A stretch of 9,983 bases of DNA from Bacteroidales bacterium (lineage in GTDB: Bacteria > Bacteroidota > Bacteroidia > Bacteroidales > JAOZVK01): positions 1-9,983 of the forward strand of contig JAOZVK010000183.1 of the NCBI GenBank assembly GCA_029938185.1. Reading direction: 5' to 3'. The first letter of the stretch is position 1; each line of letters begins with the position of its first letter. Below the pieces are notes generated by a model, which was not told where the DNA came from, searched no databases, and saw only the letters and a program-made list of their open reading frames with translations. Below, piece by piece: positions 5,880 to 9,983 of this stretch. The position numbers and the translations under genes were made by a program.

Positions 5880-5983
5880 AGGCTTTTAGCTATTTGCTGT
5901 TAGCTAACAATTTATAAAAATATCTGTAAAATTTAAATTTTTACACCTGCCTTTTAAAGGCTAATAGCCAATTGCTAAAAGCC
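5880..5983. repeat. Imperfect 25-bp inverted repeat (GGCTTTTAGC type)
   Basis: The left arm GGCTTTTAGCTATTTGCTGT (continuing TAGCT, 5881-5905) pairs with the right arm GGCTAATAGCCAATTGCTAA (continuing AAGCC, 5959-5983) at 21 of 25 positions, with a 53-nt loop. Each arm is also internally repetitive around the word TTAGC. This looks like a small non-autonomous palindromic repeat or a structured RNA 3' end. Confidence 0.75.
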
Positions 5984-6035
5984 CTAATTAAGTATTATTA
6001 CAAATTTTTTTTGACATTTACCTATTTATAACTTC

Positions 6036-6093
6036 CTGATTAAATTGTCTTTGTACTAATACGTAAGCAACTATAAATAGGTCAAAGACCTTA
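6036..6093 (-). repeat. Stop-codon palindromic element, copy C (terminator-like)
   Basis: On the minus strand it starts TAAGGTCTTTGACCTATTTA, and its leading TAA is the chaN stop codon (6091-6093). The 58-bp length and tail (TAGTTGCTTACGTATTAGTA, then CAAAGACAATTTAATCAG) are almost the same as copy A after nupG. The stem AAGGTC...GACCT has a 3-nt loop and a broken T run, so any terminator activity would be weak. Confidence 0.88.
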
Positions 6094-6966
6094 GTATGTT
6101 TTTGTCATAGATTCAGGTACACACAATATATAATCTGCTTTTCCTAAATGTTTATCATCAGGTTTATCAATATTTTTTTGTGTAACAGTTGTTATTGTTA
6201 ATATTTTAAGTTTAGGATTAGCTTTTTTCAGATACCAAACTATCCCCTCGTGTTTGTCGGAATGATATGAGCCATTATAGTGTAAAAATAGTTTGCCTTT
6301 TTTCCAATGTTTTAAAATAAAATGCGACATAGTAGCATCTTTTATAGCTTGCGATTTAGGGAAATTTTGTATATCATTTGCTTTTTTACCCATCATTGCA
6401 CCCATTTTCAACATTTCTTTGTAGCATGAAACTTCGGAGTCATAAATTATTGGTAATGTAGCTATATATTTTTTTGCTTCGGAACTTAAAGATTTTATTC
6501 CTTCAAATCCTTTTTTATAAACAATACTTGCATACCTTCGCGGAATATTAGTTGCTATAAATTTTAGATTGTTCTTTTTTGCAAATTCAACAAGGGGTTT
6601 ATAATCTGTTTTATAGTTGTTCCATAATCTAATTTCTTTTTCAAAACTCTTTTTAGATATTTTACTTGCTAAATACTCATCCATTATTAATTGATTATCA
6701 GCTTCAAACATTTCGGCTCCAAGTAACAAGTCCTTTTTTTTGTGTTCAAATAAGTCTTTGGTTATTTCAATCTCCAACCAATGACTGATAGTATTGTTAT
6801 GCAATTCGCCAAAAAAAACAATATCAGCATCTTTCAGCTTTTTAATCATATTTTTATACTTCACCTCTTTGCCTTTTGTATTAAAAAGCTTATATGCAGG
6901 CTTATCGCTTCGGAAACTCATAAGTATTACAGAAATAAAAATAATTAATAAAAATCTATTTTTCAT
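6091..6966 (-). CDS. ChaN-family (Tiki-fold) exported protein, possible haem-binding
   Basis: A 291-aa exported protein of the ChaN/DUF399 family in the Tiki superfamily, some members of which bind haem. Visible family motifs are FFGELHNN (51-58), GAEMF (83-87), ATNIPRRYAS (138-147), QAIKDATMS (206-214) and YNGSYHSDKHEGIVWYL (230-246). The GELH motif and the His residues near 235-239 are the likely active or ligand sites. Residues 1-18 are a hydrophobic signal segment, but there is no cysteine there, so unlike lipoprotein ChaN homologues this one should be soluble in the periplasm or anchored by an uncleaved helix. The start is the first ATG, about 45 nt after a candidate -7 box. It is transcribed divergently from the 7143 gene. 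No TonB receptor or haem gene is nearby, so a haem role is only inferred from the family. Confidence 0.88.
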   Translation of the reverse strand: MKNRFLLIIFISVILMSFRSDKPAYKLFNTKGKEVKYKNMIKKLKDADIVFFGELHNNTISHWLEIEITKDLFEHKKKDLLLGAEMFEADNQLIMDEYLASKISKKSFEKEIRLWNNYKTDYKPLVEFAKKNNLKFIATNIPRRYASIVYKKGFEGIKSLSSEAKKYIATLPIIYDSEVSCYKEMLKMGAMMGKKANDIQNFPKSQAIKDATMSHFILKHWKKGKLFLHYNGSYHSDKHEGIVWYLKKANPKLKILTITTVTQKNIDKPDDKHLGKADYILCVPESMTKTY

Positions 6967-7016
6967 TTTATATCAAGTTTTATTTTATATTATAAATGCT
7001 ATTTTTTTAATAGCAA

Positions 7017-7024
7017 CAAAGGTA
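7017..7024 (-). promoter_or_regulatory. -7 box for chaN
   Basis: On the minus strand it reads TACCTTTG, a match to TAnnTTTG, 50 nt upstream of the chaN ATG. A small hairpin, GCTATT/AATAGC (6998-7014), sits at the predicted transcript start. No -33 TTTG is found at normal spacing. Confidence 0.5.
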
Positions 7025-7142
7025 GCTAATATTACGTTCTATAAATAATTTTTTTAGTTTTTCAAAATTATTTACACATAAATTATTTAGGCGTAAGTAA
7101 CATAAAAATATTTTTAAATACATTTTATCAAATTATAAAAAA

Positions 7143-7754
7143 ATGAGAATATTAAACATATTTATATTTATATCAATATTTGGTATTGTTTCAATTACTA
7201 AGGGGCAAAAAAATATATCATTTAAATTATTAAGTATTACCACTAATCAATTTGAAAATAGAAACTCCTCTATATATAAATCAAAATTAACTGATAATGG
7301 AAAATTCACATTTGAACCAGGAATTTTATTTACCTATGAAGTATACGCAAATCAAAATTCTGCTTTAAAAATAAATCAAGCATTATACAACGACCGTTGT
7401 TCAAAGCTTGCTGGTTTTTCGCAAATACTTGTAAAATTTCGATTAGGCAGAATATGGAAACACTCATTTTCTATTGGAATTGGACCTATATTACATTATA
7501 GAAAAGACTGGTCGGATATTGAAGGGTATCAAGACGAAAATTTGTATAAAGTATGGAGCGATTGGCAACAACGATTTTCTTGGATTAGTGGAGAGTTTGA
7601 GTATGATTTTTATTTAAACAAAAAAGGCGATTTATCTATATCTATTAATCATATTCATGCCGAAGGAATATCATTAGCAATAGGTTACAGGCATTGGATT
7701 AGCAAAAAATCTAAAAAGAAAAGGGGCTGTGTTTCTTGTCCATTGTTCAAATAA
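7143..7754 (+). CDS. Exported protein, probable outer-membrane beta-barrel, unknown function
   Basis: A 203-aa protein I do not recognise as a named family. Residues 1-21 are a Sec signal peptide with likely cleavage between TKG and QKN. The rest has alternating aromatic/polar strands typical of small outer-membrane barrels: EPGILFTYEVYANQ (58-71), FSQILVKFRLGRIW (92-105), HSFSIGIGPILHYRKDW (107-123), SWISGEFEYDFYL (146-158), LSISINHIH (164-172) and SLAIGYRHWI (177-186). After the last strand comes a basic stretch (KKSKKK) and CVSC (196-199), an unusual tail for a barrel, which normally ends in an aromatic residue. Its divergent neighbour chaN is also exported, and the two share a 176-bp promoter region. 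It is single-gene: recR lies 366 bp further on. Confidence 0.75.
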   Translation: MRILNIFIFISIFGIVSITKGQKNISFKLLSITTNQFENRNSSIYKSKLTDNGKFTFEPGILFTYEVYANQNSALKINQALYNDRCSKLAGFSQILVKFRLGRIWKHSFSIGIGPILHYRKDWSDIEGYQDENLYKVWSDWQQRFSWISGEFEYDFYLNKKGDLSISINHIHAEGISLAIGYRHWISKKSKKKRGCVSCPLFK

Positions 7755-7853
7755 AATTTAATAAATAAAATTTGTCTCTTTGAATCTTTTTACCTTGCTT
7801 ACACCTAAAAAATTTTTACTATAATTGATTACCAGTTAATTAAAAAGCAAAAA

Positions 7854-7861
7854 TAAATTTG
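7854..7861 (+). promoter_or_regulatory. Possible -7 box for recR
   Basis: TAAATTTG matches TAnnTTTG but lies 259 nt before the recR ATG and has no -33 TTTG at normal spacing. A transcript from here would carry the inverted repeat and element D in its leader. This is the only such box in the spacer, and an AT-rich region can give it by chance. Confidence 0.25.
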
Positions 7862-7979
7862 TGCGTAAATAAACTCGGTGAACCCAAAATTTTTATTTAA
7901 TTTCGTGTTTTATATTAGCGAAAAATCAAAAATTCCGCATATTAAGGTAACAAGTCATAAGTTTCTTTAGCATTATTTA

Positions 7980-8037
7980 GACAAGATTTACAGGATTTAC
8001 ATGTTTTAAATATCCTGTTAATCATGTAAATCCTGTC
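7980..8037. repeat. ACAGGATTTACATG inverted repeat
   Basis: ACAGGATTTACATG (7990-8003) and CATGTAAATCCTGT (8023-8036) form a perfect 14-bp stem with a 19-nt loop. The loop includes ATCCTGTTAAT, which repeats the ATCCTGT of the right arm, so alternative pairings exist. The arm words resemble the 'AGATTTACAGGATTTACATGA' dispersed repeat type I have seen in several phyla. Confidence 0.85.
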
Positions 8038-8058
8038 AAATTATTACATTTATAAACT

Positions 8059-8109
8059 TAAGCAATTTACAAAAATGCGTAAACTATATTAAATAGGTCG
8101 AAGACCTTA
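8059..8109 (-). repeat. Stop-codon palindromic element, copy D, in front of recR
   Basis: On the minus strand it reads TAAGGTCTTCGACCTATTTA, then ATATAGTTTACGCATTTTTG. The palindrome AGGTCGAAGACCT is at 8095-8107. Here the element is at the 5' end of a gene and points away from it, leaving recR only 11 nt of leader beyond the element. The hairpin could hold back or stabilise the recR leader. Confidence 0.82.
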
Positions 8110-8120
8110 ATTACATAAAA

Positions 8121-8735
8121 ATGAATATTGATAGTTTTCCATCGAAATTATTGGATAAAGCCGTAAATGAGTTTTCTAAACTTCCTGGAATAGGAAAAAA
8201 AACAGCCTTGCGTTTAGTTCTGCATTTATTAAAACAAACAAACGAAGAGGTTTATACTTTTGGAAATTCAATTATTGAATTAAAAGAAAAGGTAAAACAT
8301 TGTAAAAAATGTAATAATATTTCGGACGAAGATATTTGTAATATTTGCTCAAACAAGAAGCGAAATCAGTTAATTGTTTGTGTTGTTGAAAACATAAAAG
8401 ATGTGATGGCTATCGAAAATACGCAACAGTTCAAAGGTTTATATCATGTTTTAGGAGGAATTATTTCGCCAATGGACGGTATTGGTCCAAGTGATTTAAA
8501 AATTGATTCGTTAATAAACAAAGTTGAAAATGATGATATATCTGAGCTTATTTTAGCTCTAAGCACAACAATGGAAGGTGATGCTACAAATTATTATATT
8601 TTCAAAAAACTAAAACAATATAACATAAAAATATCAATCCTTGCAAGAGGAGTTGCTTTTGGCGACGAACTGCAATATGCCGATGAACTAACACTTGGTA
8701 GATCAATAATTAATAGAACTATTTATGAACAATAA
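8121..8735 (+). CDS. recR: Recombination mediator protein RecR
   Basis: A 204-aa cytoplasmic protein, full length for RecR, which with RecO (and RecF) loads RecA on SSB-coated single-stranded DNA at gaps and stalled forks. In order: helix-hairpin-helix FSKLPGIGKKTALRLVLHLL (18-37); a four-cysteine zinc site C61, C64, C73, C76 (CKKC...CNIC); a Toprim domain from about 84 with VCVVENIKDVMAIE (86-99, acidic E90) and EGDATN (152-157); and the C-terminal ARGVAFGDELQYADELTL (175-192), the Walker-B-like segment of the family. The start gives the standard N-terminus. No dnaX or ybaB neighbour is present, unlike in proteobacteria. The TAA stop is the first three bases of palindromic element copy E. 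Confidence 0.97.
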   Translation: MNIDSFPSKLLDKAVNEFSKLPGIGKKTALRLVLHLLKQTNEEVYTFGNSIIELKEKVKHCKKCNNISDEDICNICSNKKRNQLIVCVVENIKDVMAIENTQQFKGLYHVLGGIISPMDGIGPSDLKIDSLINKVENDDISELILALSTTMEGDATNYYIFKKLKQYNIKISILARGVAFGDELQYADELTLGRSIINRTIYEQ

Positions 8736-8765
8736 GGTCTTCGACCTTTTTATATATTGTTATAC
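8733..8765 (+). repeat. Stop-codon palindromic element, copy E (terminator-like)
   Basis: It starts TAAGGTCTTCGACCTTTTTA and the first TAA is the recR stop. The stem AAGGTC/GACCTT (8734-8748) followed by five Ts makes it, with copy A, the most terminator-like of the family. The first 22 bases match copy A with one change in the loop. The tail then diverges and runs into the TTCAATTATTCAATG repeat. Confidence 0.85.
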
Positions 8766-8769
8766 TTTC

Positions 8770-8804
8770 AATGGTTCAATTATTCAATGATACAATGGTA
8801 CAAA
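8770..8804 (+). repeat. TTCAATTATTCAATGATACAA repeat, copy 3
   Basis: Reads AATGGTTCAATTATTCAATG then ATACAATGGTACAA, almost identical to 1411-1445 in the same orientation. Two positions are swapped between TTCAAT and TACAAT. Similarity extends upstream over TATACT. Confidence 0.82.
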
Positions 8805-8887
8805 ATATTGAATAATAACATATAAAGATTTAATAAAAGTAAAGTTCTTAAGATAATTTAGTATATATGCATAAAGCCGTAAACAGT

Positions 8888-8950
8888 AATTACGAAATGA
8901 TTCACACCTTAAAATTCAGTTATTTATAAAAAACGTTGTTAAAAAAAACA
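8888..8950 (+). repeat. Dispersed ~95-bp repeat, degraded copy 3
   Basis: AATTACGAAATGATTCACAC and the following CTTAAAATTCAGTTATTT and TTAAAAAAAAC align loosely with 5786-5855 (AATTACGAATTGGTTTACAC, CTAAATATAAGTATTTTAC). It lies in the leader of rsmA. The match is weaker than between copies 1 and 2 and could be partly AT-richness. Confidence 0.5.
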
Positions 8951-8993
8951 AATTTTTACAACATAATAGTATATTATTAATCAACATCTTAAA

Positions 8994-9782
8994 ATGAAAT
9001 TTGTAAAAGCAAAAAAAGGATTAGGACAACATTTTTTAAATGATATTTCTATTGCTAAAGAAATAAGTCAAAGTATAGATACTGATATTTATACAAAAAA
9101 AACAATATGTCTCGAAATTGGTCCCGGAATGGGAGTTTTAACTCAATTTCTTATTACTAATAAAAACATTGATTTTCATGCAATTGAAATAGACGAGGAG
9201 TCTACAAGCTATTTAATAAAAAAATATCCTGAAATTGAAGCAAATTTAATATATGATGATTTTTTAAAATTTAGATTATCCGAAAATTTTAATGAAAATC
9301 TTATAGTTATCGGAAATTTTCCGTACAATATATCAAGCCAAATATTATTCAAGTTACTTGAAAACAAACAGATTGTTTCACAAATAGTATGTATGCTGCA
9401 AAAAGAAGTTGCTGAAAGAATAACAAGTCCTCCTGGCAAAAAAAAATATGGAATACTTAGCGTATTTTTACAAGCCTACTACAAAACCGAATATTTATTT
9501 ACTGTTGACGAAACTGCATTTACTCCTCCTCCTAGAGTAAAATCGGCAGTAATACGGCTCGTTCGTAATGACACAAAAAAGCTTGATTGTGACGAATCTA
9601 TGTTTTATAGAGTTATTAAAACTACGTTTAATCAAAGACGCAAAACAATTCGTAATTCACTAAAACCAATTATAAATGATAAACGTTTCAATGATGAAAT
9701 ACTTTCAAAACGCCCCGAACAATTAAGCGTAAAAGAATTTGTGTATTTGACAAATATTGTTTCAGAGTTTAAAGGTCTTTGA
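8994..9782 (+). CDS. rsmA: 16S rRNA (A1518/A1519) dimethyltransferase RsmA/KsgA
   Basis: A 262-aa cytoplasmic SAM-dependent enzyme that dimethylates two adjacent adenines in helix 45 of 16S rRNA late in 30S assembly; loss gives kasugamycin resistance. Visible motifs: N-terminal KKGLGQHFLND (7-17), SAM-binding EIGPGMGVLT (41-50), acidic IEID (64-67), the catalytic NFPYNISS (108-115), TAFTPPPRVKSAV (174-186) and the C-terminal FNQRRKTIRNSL (212-223). Length is normal. The start gives the standard N-terminus; no -7 box is visible within the 50 nt before it, and the leader contains repeats. The last codons (K-G-L) and the TGA stop lie within palindromic element copy F, so the final residues come from the repeat. 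Confidence 0.97.
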   Translation: MKFVKAKKGLGQHFLNDISIAKEISQSIDTDIYTKKTICLEIGPGMGVLTQFLITNKNIDFHAIEIDEESTSYLIKKYPEIEANLIYDDFLKFRLSENFNENLIVIGNFPYNISSQILFKLLENKQIVSQIVCMLQKEVAERITSPPGKKKYGILSVFLQAYYKTEYLFTVDETAFTPPPRVKSAVIRLVRNDTKKLDCDESMFYRVIKTTFNQRRKTIRNSLKPIINDKRFNDEILSKRPEQLSVKEFVYLTNIVSEFKGL

Positions 9783-9874
9783 CCAATTTAATGTGGCTTA
9801 CGCATTCTTTTAATGCTCTAATAACATGCAATTTAACAAAATGTAAATGTCGAAAAACTTTTGTAAGACTACTT
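9772..9874 (+). repeat. Stop-codon palindromic element, copy F (long form)
   Basis: GGTCTTTGACC (9774-9784) spans the end of rsmA; the TGA stop is at 9780-9782, inside the palindrome. The rest (AATTTAATGTGGCTTACGCA, TTCTTTTAATG... to GAAAAACTTTTGTAAGAC) aligns with copy B before the AraC-family gene over about 104 bases. Confidence 0.85.
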
Positions 9875-9930
9875 AGTTTTTTAACATTCAACATTATTAC
9901 TTTAGGTATTTATATCTTATTACAGTAGCT

Positions 9931-9971
9931 TCAGAACTCACAAAAAGCGTCAAATTGAACAAAAACAATGG
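9931..9971 (+). repeat. 41-bp repeat shared with 1600-1640
   Basis: TCAGAACTCACAAAAAGCGT then CAAATTGAAC and AAAAACAATGG. It is the reverse complement of 1600-1640 with one mismatch. The remaining bases to the window end hold no recognisable gene. The near-perfect identity across about 8.3 kb suggests a recent or gene-converted repeat. Confidence 0.9.
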
Positions 9972-9983
9972 CAAATTAAAATG

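Larger units (their letters stand above)
5545..6090. other. Repeat mosaic between the converging lipoprotein and chaN genes
   Basis: No gene is seen in 546 bases. In order it holds a weak 5-bp palindrome just after the lipoprotein stop (GTACA/TGTAC, within 5547-5566), paired GCAAAG palindromes (5669-5700), the second ~95-bp dispersed repeat (5764-5859), a 25-bp imperfect inverted repeat (5880-5983), and palindromic element copy C (6036-6093), which ends on the chaN stop codon. No strong intrinsic terminator for the lipoprotein gene is evident. Confidence 0.7.
7755..8120. other. Spacer between the barrel-protein gene and recR
   Basis: No gene is seen in 366 bases. It contains a possible -7 box (7854-7861), a strong inverted repeat (7990-8036), and palindromic element copy D (8059-8109), which ends 11 nt before recR. 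TTACACCTAAAAA at 7799-7811 may be a remnant of the ~95-bp dispersed repeat. Confidence 0.65.

Noticed and set aside
6794..7048. Plus-strand frame of 84 codons opposite the chaN 5' end
   Set aside because: Hydrophobic translation of the reverse strand of the chaN signal peptide region; chaN has clear family motifs in the opposite direction.
1..9983. Possible CRISPR array or tRNA genes
   Set aside because: The repeats found are dispersed, in both orientations and without regular spacers; no cloverleaf-like GC-rich stretch was seen.

Overview
The window looks like a piece of a strongly AT-rich Bacteroidota chromosome. Three things point there: Bacteroidota-type -7 boxes (TAnnTTTG) before several genes, A/T-rich leaders without Shine-Dalgarno sequences, and a lipoprotein of the 'TACKKD' type. 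The standard genetic code fits, and there are no rRNA, tRNA, CRISPR or intact IS genes. Eight protein genes are supported, mostly standing alone and separated by 170-550 bp of repeat-rich spacer.

Layout: 328-1293 (+) is an Rpn-family PD-(D/E)XK nuclease with a C-terminal run of four-residue repeats. 1759-3012 (+) is a NupG-type nucleoside:H+ symporter. 3180-4040 (+) is an AraC-family regulator. 4306-5544 (+) is a beta-propeller-like lipoprotein. 6091-6966 (-) is a ChaN/Tiki-fold exported protein. 7143-7754 (+) is an exported, probably outer-membrane barrel protein of unknown function. 8121-8735 (+) is recR (recombinational repair). 8994-9782 (+) is rsmA/ksgA (16S rRNA dimethyltransferase). 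The genes do not form one pathway; housekeeping genes are mixed with envelope, transport and possible defence genes.

Two things deserve most attention. First, the Rpn gene has the features described for gene-within-gene toxin-antitoxin/anti-phage Rpn loci: tetrapeptide repeats encoded by perfect 12-bp tandem repeats, and an in-frame internal ATG (970) preceded by AAGGA at 7-nt spacing, which could start a separate small C-terminal protein. Second, the spacers are mosaics of several short dispersed repeat families. The most striking is a palindromic element beginning TAAGGTCTTnGACCT. Six clear copies and one decayed copy lie in the window. Four of them overlap the stop codons of four unrelated genes (nupG, chaN, recR, rsmA), always in the same orientation relative to the gene. 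In three cases the element's leading TAA is the stop codon, and in rsmA the stop and last codons lie inside the palindrome. Other families (about 95, 58, 41 and 35 bp) recur across the window in both orientations.
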